A DNA stretch of 64,000 bases from Niallia circulans (lineage in GTDB: Bacteria > Bacillota > Bacilli > Bacillales > Cytobacillaceae). A model generated the notes under the pieces. That model did no database searches and had not been told where the DNA came from. It worked only from the letters and a program-made list of their open reading frames with translations. The stretch lies in assembly GCF_003726095.1 (NCBI RefSeq), contig NZ_CP026031.1, positions 4,652,001 to 4,716,000 of the forward strand, written 5' to 3'. The translations under genes and the position numbers were made by a program. Shown in pieces: positions 34,274 to 43,138 of the stretch (positions are counted from its first letter, which is position 1; each line of letters begins with the position of its first letter).

Positions 34274-34639
34274 ATGATGAAAATGAGTATAACAAAAGGT
34301 CTTTTTATCGGCAGTCTTATTGGAACAGCAATCAGCTTATTTGATAGACATACAAGACAACATGCAGTAACAACTTTACAGCATGCGAAAGATACTGTAA
34401 CAGATTTAGATCAAATGACATCTAGTTTGAATCTGACTTCCGAAAAAATAAAGAATTCAGCCCTGAAAATTTCGGACGATGCTGCATTTGTTAAAAAACA
34501 GTTAGAAGAACTAAAAGGAATAACACCAGTCGTAGCAGGTATTATCCGAGATACAAAGGAAGCTTTCACAAGTGGAAAAATGAGAAATCAGGAAAGAACG
34601 CTTGTTTCCAGCATACAATATTTACCTAAGCCAGAATAG
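34274..34639 (+). CDS. yfkI: YtxH-like protein (YfkI position)
   Basis: A 121-aa protein with a short hydrophobic N-terminus GLFIGSLIGTAISLFDRHTRQ of the YtxH type and a long helical amphipathic rest with heptads (LDQMTSSLNLTSEKIKNSALKISDDAAFVKKQLEEL). GGAGAGG precedes ATG 34274; GTG 34265 is an in-frame alternative. It occupies the position of yfkI between yfkJ and yfkH; the name is by position. Probably a membrane-associated stress protein. Its N-terminus resembles the 162-aa YtxH protein at 45431. Confidence 0.7.
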   Translation: MMKMSITKGLFIGSLIGTAISLFDRHTRQHAVTTLQHAKDTVTDLDQMTSSLNLTSEKIKNSALKISDDAAFVKKQLEELKGITPVVAGIIRDTKEAFTSGKMRNQERTLVSSIQYLPKPE

Positions 34640-34665
34640 CCTGTAAGAATGCTTTAACAGGGATA

Positions 34666-34718
34666 GCAGCCTATGTCCCCCTCTCTTTATTTGAAAAGAG
34701 GGATGCATTTAGGCTGCC
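34666..34718 (+). terminator. Hairpin between yfkI and yfkH
   Basis: GCAGCCTA/TAGGCTGC outer stem and CCCTCTC/GAGAGGG-like inner pairing. The T run is weak, so it may attenuate rather than end the yfkJ-I transcript. Confidence 0.5.
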
Positions 34719-34840
34719 TTCCATTACATACCATGAGTACAGAAAGGGCTAATGTCTTTTCTATTTAATGGACAGGTTTTTATTTACACAATAAAGGGCA
34801 ATAGACATACATAAAAGAACTGTTAGGACGGTGATTTTGT

Positions 34841-35662
34841 ATGGGAGACGTAATTCCATTTATAAAGGTTCTTATCAAGAAAATTCAACAAGATAATGTA
34901 TTTGATCTGGCAGCCCAATTATCCTATTATTTCCTTTTGTCAATTTTCCCATTACTTATTTTTGTGATGACACTTCTTCCGTATCTTCCTATTACGAAGG
35001 AAGACTTATTAGGATTAGTGGAGGGTTTTGCTCCAGGAGATATTATGAATACGATTGAATCCAATATTGATCAGGTGCTAAGCAGAAATGTTAGTTTATT
35101 ATCCTTTGGTATCATTGCGACAATATGGTCTGCTTCAAACGGATTAAATGCTATCGTAAAGGCATTAAATAAAGCGTATGATGTGGAAGAAACAAGATCT
35201 TTTATAGTTGCAAGAGGAATGTCTATTTTACTGACACTTGGAATGATTGCTGTAGTAGTAGTTGCTTTGCTATTGCCAGTATTTGGAGAACAAATCGGGA
35301 TGTTTTTATTTTCCCAATTTAACTTAACGGATGAATTTTTATCTTTGTGGAATACTTTAAGGTTTCTTGCATCCCCAATCATTTTATTTATTGTGTTTCT
35401 TGCTCTTTATTGGATTGCACCGAATAAAAAACTAAAATGTATTTCCGCTATTCCAGGAGCCATTTTCGCTGCAATTGGCTGGGTAGTCGCTTCTTTAGCC
35501 TTCTCTTATTATGTAGGGAACTTTAGTAATTATTCGGCAACATATGGAAGTATTGGAACAATTATTGTTCTAATGATTTGGTTCTATATAACAGGCATTA
35601 TTATTATTATTGGTGGCGAGATTAATGCTTATTTCACGGAAAGAAAGAAAGAACCTTGTTAA
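34841..35662 (+). CDS. yfkH: YihY/BrkB family membrane protein YfkH
   Basis: A 273-aa inner-membrane protein with about six membrane segments. The family signatures AAQLSYYFLLSIFPLLIFVMTLLPYLP, IWSASNGLNAIVKALNKAYDVEETRS and GGEINAYFTERKKEP are all present. It is a member of the YihY (formerly wrongly RNase BN) group; a transport role is presumed but not shown. It is downstream of yfkJ and yfkI, matching B. subtilis. Confidence 0.9.
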   Translation: MGDVIPFIKVLIKKIQQDNVFDLAAQLSYYFLLSIFPLLIFVMTLLPYLPITKEDLLGLVEGFAPGDIMNTIESNIDQVLSRNVSLLSFGIIATIWSASNGLNAIVKALNKAYDVEETRSFIVARGMSILLTLGMIAVVVVALLLPVFGEQIGMFLFSQFNLTDEFLSLWNTLRFLASPIILFIVFLALYWIAPNKKLKCISAIPGAIFAAIGWVVASLAFSYYVGNFSNYSATYGSIGTIIVLMIWFYITGIIIIIGGEINAYFTERKKEPC

Positions 35663-35746
35663 GTGTATCCGTTATTTACCTCTATAAAAAAAATGCAAAA
35701 GAACAAACTATTAGAGGGGAAACATTTAATAAAGGGGGAATTTAAA

Positions 35747-35851
35747 ATGACAAAACATACAAAAAAAGATGGCGGAACAAAACAAAAAGGGAAAAGTAAG
35801 CCAAAGCATAAAACATCTGGTTCTGCCAACGGATCAAACGGCTACCATTAA
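35747..35851 (+). CDS. Small basic peptide, 34 aa (SASP-like)
   Basis: Starts MTKHTKKDGGTKQKGKS, almost entirely Lys, Thr, Gly, Ser and Asn, with no hydrophobic core; AAGGGGG lies 8 bases before ATG 35747 and a strong terminator follows directly. The open frame begins at 35663 but the region before 35747 has no ribosome site. The composition resembles minor small acid-soluble spore proteins (SspN/SspP kind), but no family can be named. Confidence 0.65.
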   Translation: MTKHTKKDGGTKQKGKSKPKHKTSGSANGSNGYH

Positions 35852-35853
35852 CC

Positions 35854-35889
35854 AAAAGGCCTTCAAAGATACACTTTGGAGGCCTTTTT
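35854..35889 (+). terminator. Terminator of the 34-aa gene
   Basis: AAAAGGCCTTCAAAG/CTTTGGAGGCCTTTT with a short loop. Confidence 0.92.
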
Positions 35890-36134
35890 GCTTGGCGTAA
35901 TAAAGGATAGCAATATAAATTGGGAAAATTAGCTAGTTTGTGTTTGGTCCATTAATTCCTTTTGGTAACAATGTTAGCAGTGACGAAAACAGTGTGGGGG
36001 AATTAATGATGACTCATATACAGCTTAGCCAATTAAATGGTTCTCTTATAAAAAAATCACTAATTGGGCTGGGGAATAGTGGATAATTGAATATATCTGG
36101 CCAATCGAGCAAGAGAATTAGCTGAAAAGTAAAA

Positions 36135-36474
36135 ATATCAGCCAACCGGAAGGAGGAATCAGCCAAAACTAGAAAATATCAGCCAACCGGAAGGAGGAAT
36201 CAGCCAAAACTAGAAAATATCAGCCAACCGGAAGGAGGAATCAGCCAAAAGCAAAAAATATCAGCCAACCGGAAGGAGAAATCAGCCAAAACCAAAAAAT
36301 ATCAGCCAACCGGAAAGAGAAATCAGCCAAAACCAGAAAGTATCAGCCAACCGGAAGGAGAAATCAGCCAAAACCAGAAAATATCAGCCAACCGGAAGGA
36401 GAAATCAGCCAAAATCAAAAAATATCAGCCAACCGGAGGGAGGAATCAGCCAAAAGCAAAAAATATCAGCCAAA
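36135..36474. repeat. Tandem array of 41-bp repeats (eight units plus a partial one)
   Basis: Units start at 36135, 36176, 36217, 36258, 36299, 36340, 36381, 36422 and a partial one at 36463, all exactly 41 bp apart. Each holds TATCAGCCAACCGGAAGGAG followed by ATCAGCCAAAA, so the core ATCAGCCAA occurs twice per unit. The unit length is not a multiple of three; no frame is open across it. The spacers are not unique, so it is not a CRISPR array. It fills the space between the 34-aa gene and zosA; the 220 bases before it (35890-36134) hold no gene. Confidence 0.97.
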
Positions 36475-36503
36475 CATGTATCCCATTCCTCCCGCCGAGT
36501 TGC

Positions 36504-38435
36504 TTATCCTTTTAATAACCGCAAGCTATTTAAAATAACCAAGATGGTACTGCCCTCATGTCCAATAACGCCAAATGGAAGGGCAACGATTTGTAAGAAG
36601 TTGGAAATAATTAATAGCATAATGACCGAAATAGAAAAGATAATATTTTGTTTAATAATTCGATTCATCCGTTTAGATAGTTGAATAGCATCAGCAATTT
36701 TAGGTAAATCATTTTTCATTAAGACGACATCTGCCGTTTCTAAAGCAACATCTGTACCTTCCCCCATGGCAATGCCGACATTTGCTGTGGCGAGAGCTGG
36801 TGCATCATTAATTCCATCCCCTACCATTGCCACGATTTCATATCGCTCTTTTAACTCTTTAATAGAGGTTACTTTCTTTTCTGGTAAGCATTCCGCAATA
36901 TAGTCCTCTACATAGCTTTCTTGGGCAATGGCTTTTGCTGTTTTTTCATTATCTCCTGTCACCATAACCGTATAAATACCATTTTCTTTTAAGCGGTTAA
37001 TAGCTTCTTTTGATTCTTCTCTTACAATATCCTTTAATGCGATTAACGCAATCACATCTGCATCTTTTTTAATAAATACAGTGGTTTTTCCTTCTTCTGA
37101 TAACTGATCATATTTTCCTTCTTGGAAAGCCTTTGCTTCCTTTTCTCCTACAAAAGCAGCTTTTCCGATCCGCCATTCGCTGTTATTCAAAAGGGCGGTC
37201 ACACCCCAGCCTGAATTATCTTGAATGCTCTCTGGCTGGGGGAATGTCTCTTGATACTTATGCTTAGCGTATTGGACAATTGCTTTTGCAAGTGGATGAT
37301 TTGAATGGCTTTCAATGCTAGCTGTTATTTGAATGATTTCTTTCTTTGAAAAATGACGATCAACCAGGACATCAGTTACAACCGGTTTTCCTTTTGTTAA
37401 TGTTCCTGTTTTGTCAAAGGCAATTGCTCTTATATGGGCAAGGTTTTCTAGGTGAACGCCACCTTTAAAAAGAATACCAGCTCTTGCTCCATTCGAAATC
37501 GCTGATAAGGTGGCTGGCATAATGCTTGCAACTAAGGCACAAGGAGAGGCCACGACTAAAAAAATCATTGCTCGATAAAAAGTTTCATTCCAAGACCACC
37601 CTAATAGGAAATGGGGAAGGAACATTAATAGGACAACAACAGTTAACACAATTTTGACATACGCACCTTCGAACTTTTCGATAAAGGCTTGCGAAGGGGA
37701 TTTCTCACTTTGTGCTGATTGAATCAATGTAATAATTTTTTGGAAAAGAGTTTCATCTGCATGTTTTGTCAGGGTGACGGTAATGGAGCCACTTATATTT
37801 ACGGTTCCGGCAAAAACTTCATCATTGATCCCCTTAGATAATGGGATAGATTCGCCTGTGATAGCTGCTTCATCAATTGCTGTAGTTCCTTTTATAATCT
37901 TTCCATCCACAGGTACTCTTTCACCTGGTTTAATTAAAATGATATCGGAGATAGAAAGAGATGATACTGGAACCAATTGCTCTTGGCCATCAGGCAGGAT
38001 TCGCACCGCTTCTTCTGGCTGTAATTTCATCAGGGCAGATATTTCTTTGTTGCTCTTATTCATTGTATAAGTCTCTAATGCTCCGCTTACAGCAAAGATA
38101 AATATTAATATCGCTCCTTCTGCCCAATATCCTATAATAGCAGAACCAACTGCAGCAAAAATCATGAGCATTTCGACATTTAATTCTTTATTTTCAATAG
38201 TTTCGCTGATTCCCTCTTTCGCTTTTGCATACCCTCCAATCACAAAAGCAAGTAAGTAGGCAAGAATAGACATAGAAGAATAATGAAAATGATGTAAAAT
38301 CCAGCCGCCAACAATGAATACTCCGCTTATCCCGGCAGCAATAAGTTCGAGATGAGGAGATAGTTTGGCAAATAGAGTTGGCTTTGCTTCTACCTTTGTT
38401 TCGATATAGGTTTTTAATTCTGTTTCTGTAGACAT
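36504..38435 (-). CDS. zosA: Zinc-transporting P-type ATPase ZosA
   Basis: A 643-aa P1B-type ATPase. No N-terminal heavy-metal-associated domain is present. It has the phosphorylation motif FDKTGTLTKG, TGESIP (actuator), the transmembrane metal motif ASPCALVASIMPA (SPC instead of CPC), SNHPLAKAI (HP motif), and hinge GDGINDAPAL. It is very similar to B. subtilis ZosA (YkvW), reported as a PerR-linked zinc uptake ATPase. AAAGGAGG is 9 bases from the ATG. Transcribed alone; the promoter is described separately. Confidence 0.93.
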   Translation of the reverse strand: MSTETELKTYIETKVEAKPTLFAKLSPHLELIAAGISGVFIVGGWILHHFHYSSMSILAYLLAFVIGGYAKAKEGISETIENKELNVEMLMIFAAVGSAIIGYWAEGAILIFIFAVSGALETYTMNKSNKEISALMKLQPEEAVRILPDGQEQLVPVSSLSISDIILIKPGERVPVDGKIIKGTTAIDEAAITGESIPLSKGINDEVFAGTVNISGSITVTLTKHADETLFQKIITLIQSAQSEKSPSQAFIEKFEGAYVKIVLTVVVLLMFLPHFLLGWSWNETFYRAMIFLVVASPCALVASIMPATLSAISNGARAGILFKGGVHLENLAHIRAIAFDKTGTLTKGKPVVTDVLVDRHFSKKEIIQITASIESHSNHPLAKAIVQYAKHKYQETFPQPESIQDNSGWGVTALLNNSEWRIGKAAFVGEKEAKAFQEGKYDQLSEEGKTTVFIKKDADVIALIALKDIVREESKEAINRLKENGIYTVMVTGDNEKTAKAIAQESYVEDYIAECLPEKKVTSIKELKERYEIVAMVGDGINDAPALATANVGIAMGEGTDVALETADVVLMKNDLPKIADAIQLSKRMNRIIKQNIIFSISVIMLLIISNFLQIVALPFGVIGHEGSTILVILNSLRLLKG

Positions 38436-38459
38436 CGTTTTTTCCTCCTTTGTTAATCA

Positions 38460-38488
38460 TTCTTATTGAGAGCGAGAATCAAGTTCAA
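38460..38488 (-). promoter_or_regulatory. zosA promoter with dyad in the spacer
   Basis: On the minus strand TTGAAC, 17 bp, TAAGAA. An inverted pair GATTCT...AGAAT spans spacer and -10. A Fur/PerR/Zur-type metalloregulator is plausible but no clean 7-1-7 site is seen. Confidence 0.45.
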
Positions 38489-38493
38489 CACCC

Positions 38494-38531
38494 TTAAAAA
38501 ACACGAAAGCTGCCACCTAGTAGGTGACAGC
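38494..38531 (-). terminator. Terminator of the MFS transporter gene
   Basis: GCTGCCACCTA/TAGGTGACAGC with one mismatch; the T run is on the minus strand. Confidence 0.85.
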
Positions 38532-38608
38532 ATAAATACCGAATTAAAATAATTTTTTTATATTTAGTTGTATAAGCTGATTTTACCACATATTGTATGC
38601 GCAAGGTA

Positions 38609-39784
38609 TTATTTTGCTTCTGCTAAATATTGATTTTTCACTTCTTTTTTCCCGAAAAGGAAAATAATCAAACCAACAATAAATAAGATAGCAGCAATCA
38701 CTACAAAATAGCTTATATGCTGGAAATACTGAATAAACACCCCGCCCAAATATGGACCAATGAGACTCCCAACACTAAAGGCCATTCCACAAAGAAGATT
38801 TCCAGTCGGTAGAAGATTAGTTGGAACTAAATCGGTCATATAGCTAATACCTAGTGAGAAGGTAGAGCCAACTGCCATTCCGGCAAGGAAGAGACAGATG
38901 ATCAGGCCAATTAAATAAGCTTCTAATAGGCTTGCGAAAGAAAAGCAGGCAGTACCAATAATTAAAATCGTTATAAGTGTCTGTCTTCTGCCAAATTTAT
39001 CACTAATCATTCCTAAAGGAAGCTGAAAGACAATAGCTCCTATCGAAAAGGCGGTAAGCAAGAGAGAAATCTGGACGACACTTAATTCAATTCTTAATCC
39101 ATACACAGGAAAACTAGAGTTTAAGCTTGATTCTAAGAATCCATAGGCAAGCGGTGGAAGAAAAGCAATCCATGCATACTTCATGGCACTAGAAAAGCGT
39201 TTCATTGTATCGAGAAATGAATTGGTTTCAACTGTTTGTTCTGGAAAATCATTTTTAATCCAGAGAATAAAGATCCATGCGATAAAGCACATAATAGATG
39301 AAAGAATAAATGGCAGCGACTCATTTATTTTTACTAATGGTGTTAACAATGGTCCCACTGCAAATCCAATCCCAAAGAATACACCGTATAGTGAAATATT
39401 GCGTCCGCGTTTCTCCTTTGGTGAAGCGGTAGTAATCCATGTTTGGGTTGCAAAATGGAGAGAATGATCTCCAATTCCAATAAATAAACGGAGAAGGAAC
39501 CAGAACCAAAAGGATTTCCACACTGGAAAAAGTGCTAGTGCGACAATAACAACCAACCCGCCAAAAATGATAACGGGTTTATACCCATATTTACGCAAGG
39601 GATGTTCCATAAAAGGAGAGATTAGCAGAATCCCTATATAGAGTCCGACTGCATTTAAGCCATTTAAACTGGAAGAAAGACCATCATTTTCAAAAATAAC
39701 AGCTATTAATGGAAGCAGCATTCCTTGACTAAATCCAGAAATACTGACAATGCTAATTAGTACGGCAAATTTTTTACTGTTCAT
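38609..39784 (-). CDS. yfkF: Major facilitator superfamily transporter (YfkF-like)
   Basis: A 391-aa, 12-helix MFS protein with the drug-efflux-like signature GIGDHSLHFATQTWITTASPKEKRGRNISLYG in the first half and GMISDKFGRR between TM8 and TM9-type helices. Size and place, divergent from chaA (yfkE), match yfkF of B. subtilis. Substrate unknown. The upstream region (39785-40022) is shared with chaA. Confidence 0.85.
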   Translation of the reverse strand: MNSKKFAVLISIVSISGFSQGMLLPLIAVIFENDGLSSSLNGLNAVGLYIGILLISPFMEHPLRKYGYKPVIIFGGLVVIVALALFPVWKSFWFWFLLRLFIGIGDHSLHFATQTWITTASPKEKRGRNISLYGVFFGIGFAVGPLLTPLVKINESLPFILSSIMCFIAWIFILWIKNDFPEQTVETNSFLDTMKRFSSAMKYAWIAFLPPLAYGFLESSLNSSFPVYGLRIELSVVQISLLLTAFSIGAIVFQLPLGMISDKFGRRQTLITILIIGTACFSFASLLEAYLIGLIICLFLAGMAVGSTFSLGISYMTDLVPTNLLPTGNLLCGMAFSVGSLIGPYLGGVFIQYFQHISYFVVIAAILFIVGLIIFLFGKKEVKNQYLAEAK

Positions 39785-40022
39785 AATATACTCCCTTATT
39801 TCTTACATTGTGTCTATATTTAGTCTCCCTAAATGATGTTAAAGGGGATTGAACAGTATTGCAATAGATTTTTTAGAGAAATAAGAATATTATTTTTCTT
39901 ATGATAAAACAGTAACATTTCTTAAAAACTGGTTATATTTAGGGAAAGTAGCTGTATAATAAGTTTAGCCTCCAGTTGGATGGGAAAATATATGAAGATG
40001 ATAGGAGAAAGGAAGCGAAAAA

Positions 40023-41087
40023 ATGGTTAATAAAATATTTATGATAGCAGCATTTATTGGAGTTCCATTATCGATAATAGGTTCCTTGTTACATTGGTCA
40101 AGCATTCTTATGTTTGTTATTTACTGTCTTACCATCATCGCGTTATCAAGTTTTATGGGAAGAGCAACAGAAAGCTTAGCAATTGTCGCTGGCCCTCGAA
40201 TTGGTGGATTGCTAAACGCTACTTTTGGTAATGCCGTAGAATTAATAATTGCTATATTTGCTTTACGTGAGGGATTAACAGAAGTAGTGTTAGCATCCTT
40301 AACTGGATCTGTGTTAGGGAATCTATTGCTGGTAGCAGGATTGTCCTTTTTTATCGGCGGGCTAAAGTATAAGAGACAGCAATTTAATGTTTTTGATGCT
40401 CGTCATAATTCAGGACTGCTGATTTTCGCAGTTATTGTTGCATTTGTAATTCCAGAAGTTTTTACGATGAATATGGGTGAAGGAAAAACACTTTCCTTAA
40501 GCATTGGGATCGCTATTATATTGATTGTATTGTATTTAGCAGCACTTTTATTCAAATTAGTAACTCATCGCGGAGTTTATCAAGTGGAAAAGAGTGGAGA
40601 CCACAGTCATGCTCATGAGGAAATTCCAGAATGGTCTGTGAAAAAAAGTATTGCTATTTTGGCGATTGCAACACTAGCAGTTGCTTATGTATCAGAAAAC
40701 CTAGTACATACTTTCGAGGTAGTTGCAGAATCATTTGGCTGGTCTGAGTTATTTATCGGGATCATTATTGTGGCGATTGTAGGAAATGCGGCCGAACATG
40801 CTTCTGCTGTCGTAATGGCATACAAGAACAAGATGGACATAGCGGTTGAAATTGCGATTGGTTCAACGTTGCAAATTGCGATGTTTGTGGCACCGTTATT
40901 AGTATTAATTTCCTTGTTTTTCCCGAGTGGAATGTCATTAGTCTTTACGTTGCCAGAACTTATTAGTATGGTAACAGCTGTATTGCTAATGGTAAGTATT
41001 TCAAATGATGGAGAGACAAACTGGTTTGAGGGAGCTACCTTACTGGCAGCTTATGCGATTATGGGAATTGGGTTTTATTTGCTTTAA
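40023..41087 (+). CDS. chaA: Calcium/proton antiporter ChaA (YfkE)
   Basis: A 354-aa CAX-family exchanger with 11 membrane segments and the two alpha-repeat motifs GNAVELIIAIFALREG (about residues 68-83) and GNAAEHASAVVMAYKNKM (about 256-273), which carry the ion-binding Glu residues. A histidine-rich loop (GDHSHAHEE) sits in the middle, as in related proteins. AGGAGAAAGG precedes the ATG. YfkE of B. subtilis is a structurally known Ca2+/H+ antiporter. Confidence 0.95.
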   Translation: MVNKIFMIAAFIGVPLSIIGSLLHWSSILMFVIYCLTIIALSSFMGRATESLAIVAGPRIGGLLNATFGNAVELIIAIFALREGLTEVVLASLTGSVLGNLLLVAGLSFFIGGLKYKRQQFNVFDARHNSGLLIFAVIVAFVIPEVFTMNMGEGKTLSLSIGIAIILIVLYLAALLFKLVTHRGVYQVEKSGDHSHAHEEIPEWSVKKSIAILAIATLAVAYVSENLVHTFEVVAESFGWSELFIGIIIVAIVGNAAEHASAVVMAYKNKMDIAVEIAIGSTLQIAMFVAPLLVLISLFFPSGMSLVFTLPELISMVTAVLLMVSISNDGETNWFEGATLLAAYAIMGIGFYLL

Positions 41088-41111
41088 GAAACATAATTTA
41101 GAAATAACAAG

Positions 41112-41150
41112 GCCTAGCCGTTTTCTTTACAACGGCTAGGCTTCTTTTTC
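41112..41150 (+). terminator. Terminator of chaA
   Basis: GCCTAGCCGTT/AACGGCTAGGC followed by TTCTTTTTC. Confidence 0.93.
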
Positions 41151-41501
41151 TTTATTCACCTCTTTATTTTTCGATAATAAATTTTAAGTATTCGTTGATT
41201 TAAATATGTTGTTTAGGGATTCTATCATGTCGCTTCCATCGGATCACCAACCTCTTTTCCTTTTGTAATATGGATTACATTCTGATTGATGAATATTCAA
41301 AGGTTTATATTGTCCTCCTTTACTAAAATACAAGCGATCTAAATAGCTGCCCTCCTTTTATTTGATGATCTTATTATACAATAATATTTAATAAATGTAA
41401 ATATTCTGATTATTTATTTTTAAGAATAACGGACAAGTTTTAAGTTAGGTAAGCATATGAATGAAAGAAAGAGGATGGTTGGAGAAAGGGGATATACAGG
41501 T
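41151..41501. other. Intergenic region, 350 bases, with a doubtful minus-strand mini-frame
   Basis: Largely AT-rich. On the minus strand two AAAGGAGG sequences occur, and a frame from TTG 41333 to 41244 would give 29 residues ending YYKRKRGW. Neither ribosome site is at a proper distance, so I do not call a gene. The right end carries the promoter of the next gene. Confidence 0.5.
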
Positions 41502-42116
41502 ATGTCGTCATTTTTTTATCGATGCCTTTTGTATGTAGTCGGGCTTTTTATATTAGCGTTTGGGGCAACGTTGACTATTAAGGCAAATTTAGGAGCTGGT
41601 CCTTGGGATGCTCTTAATGTAGGTTTGTCTCATTTGGTTGGATTAACAATAGGAAGCTGGATTGTTATTATAGGTATCATCCTTATATTTGTTAACGCTT
41701 TACTTTTACGCAATAAACCAAATTTATTATCTCTAGCAACCGTGTTTATTCTTGGTTTTTTTGTTGACTTTTGGATGGCACATCTTGTTAATCGTCTTCA
41801 TTATTTTATGTTTATGAGTCAATTACTTTTACTTATTGCCGGATTAATTATTGTGGGTCTCGGGATTGCTCTCTACTTACAGTCTGAATTTCCTTTAAAT
41901 CCCATTGATGATTTTATGGTTACCATTCAGGAGAGATATGGAGTCAATCTTATGGTGGCTAAGCTAATTGGAGAAATACTTGCTTTATTGTTCGCTTTTT
42001 TAGTAAAAGGACCTATTGGGCTTGGTACCTTAATCATTGCTTTTGGACTTGGTCCAGCTATTCAATTTTTCCATCCATACTGTTCTAAGCTGACGGGGAA
42101 ATTTGTAATAAAATAG
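41502..42116 (+). CDS. YczE/YyaS/YitT family membrane protein
   Basis: A 204-aa protein with five to six membrane segments; the conserved opening is LFILAFGATLTIKANLGAGPWDALNVGLSHLVGLTIGSW and a central LNPIDDFMVTIQERYGVN. This is the YczE family, uncharacterised apart from a link of YczE to lipopeptide production in B. subtilis. ATG 41502 follows AAGGGG; the longer frame from ATG 41457 adds 15 polar residues and has a weak ribosome site, so the start is uncertain. Confidence 0.82.
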   Translation: MSSFFYRCLLYVVGLFILAFGATLTIKANLGAGPWDALNVGLSHLVGLTIGSWIVIIGIILIFVNALLLRNKPNLLSLATVFILGFFVDFWMAHLVNRLHYFMFMSQLLLLIAGLIIVGLGIALYLQSEFPLNPIDDFMVTIQERYGVNLMVAKLIGEILALLFAFLVKGPIGLGTLIIAFGLGPAIQFFHPYCSKLTGKFVIK

Positions 42117-42215
42117 AAGGAAAGAAAAAAATTATTTTTAAATGGATAATCTCGATAAACTCCGAAAAAAATAATCATAGTGATGGATGATTATTTGAAG
42201 GGAGTTCAACTTGCT

Positions 42216-43040
42216 ATGTACAAGAAAATAATGATTGTGCTTATATCTTTTTTCTTAATGCTGCCAATGTTCACGTATGCGGAAAAAGCAAAAGAAAAAG
42301 AAAAAGAAGAAAATCCACGGAAATCCAAAATTATTACCATACCTAATGCAGTTATGAATATAACGAAGGAAAATACGTATCCAAACCCAACACAGGATGT
42401 ACCTAAGCTACAACCTAGTGAGTTAACACAGCAGCTTATTAATTCTTCTAAAGTGAAAATCGATAATCCAGACTTGATTCGTATGCTGAATGAATCCACG
42501 GTTAATAGTACGCCATTTGCTCTTGGCTATAAAGCCATTGTGTATTTAGGCCAATGGCCGCTTAACTATGAATCAACAGAAACAGCGCCAAATTGGGAGT
42601 ATCAGAAAATAAACACCAATTTCTATGATAATCGTGGTGGAAAATCATCCTATCAGATCCATTATGTGCAAGAATCACAGAAAAAAGTAAGAGGCGGCTT
42701 AACTGCAAAAATTCCCAATGCAGAACAAGTAAAGAAAATGATGCTTGTAAAAGCAGCTCAAAATTCAGGGTTATCTCTCGCATTTGAAACAGTGGTTGGA
42801 ACAGGAACGAAAAAGGATCAAGTATACAATATCCCAGCTAAAAGACTAGGGTATTTATATGGCTATGCACCTGCAGTTAATGAAAAAGGAAAAGTGACAT
42901 ATGGTGAAGTATACATGATGCTTAAAGGAAGCAAAAAATCCATTATAGTCAAAAATGTAACTTCTCAAGGAATTGGTGCATGGATTCCTGTCCAAGATCA
43001 TGTTTCCTTTGAATTCAGCGCAAGCGAAAAACCGAAATAA
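42216..43040 (+). CDS. yfkD: Secreted protein YfkD
   Basis: A 274-aa exported protein. The Sec signal peptide (MYKKIMIVLISFFLMLPMFTYA) is followed by a Lys/Glu-rich linker and a conserved domain (SVINSTPFALGYKAIVYLGQWPL type and GGLTAKIPNAEQVKKMMLVKAAQ). ATG 42216 is preferred over the upstream frame start (42180) because it gives a typical signal peptide and has AAGGGAG upstream. YfkD is a conserved, SigG-linked Bacillus protein without known function. Position between chaA and yfkAB matches B. subtilis. Confidence 0.87.
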   Translation: MYKKIMIVLISFFLMLPMFTYAEKAKEKEKEENPRKSKIITIPNAVMNITKENTYPNPTQDVPKLQPSELTQQLINSSKVKIDNPDLIRMLNESTVNSTPFALGYKAIVYLGQWPLNYESTETAPNWEYQKINTNFYDNRGGKSSYQIHYVQESQKKVRGGLTAKIPNAEQVKKMMLVKAAQNSGLSLAFETVVGTGTKKDQVYNIPAKRLGYLYGYAPAVNEKGKVTYGEVYMMLKGSKKSIIVKNVTSQGIGAWIPVQDHVSFEFSASEKPK

Positions 43041-43050
43041 ATAAATGGTG

Positions 43051-43081
43051 AAAAGACTGACTATGGATGTCAGTCTTTTTT
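43051..43081 (+). terminator. Terminator of yfkD
   Basis: AAAAGACTGAC/GTCAGTCTTTT plus T run. Confidence 0.93.
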
Positions 43082-43138
43082 GTTAGAGAAGGTGTTGTGG
43101 GAAACAGAAATAACAGAAGTGAATCGGAGAAAGTGGCT

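Noticed and set aside
36135..36474. Possible CRISPR array
   Set aside because: The regular period is due to whole 41-bp units; sequence between the conserved words is itself repeated, so there are no unique spacers, and no cas genes are nearby.
38194..38460. 88-residue minus-strand frame at the start of zosA
   Set aside because: Same strand but other frame as zosA, with shadow composition (Cys/Arg/Ser-rich).
41244..41333. Minus-strand mini-frame of 29 residues after AAAGGAGG motifs
   Set aside because: No start codon at a proper distance from either motif; composition not convincing.
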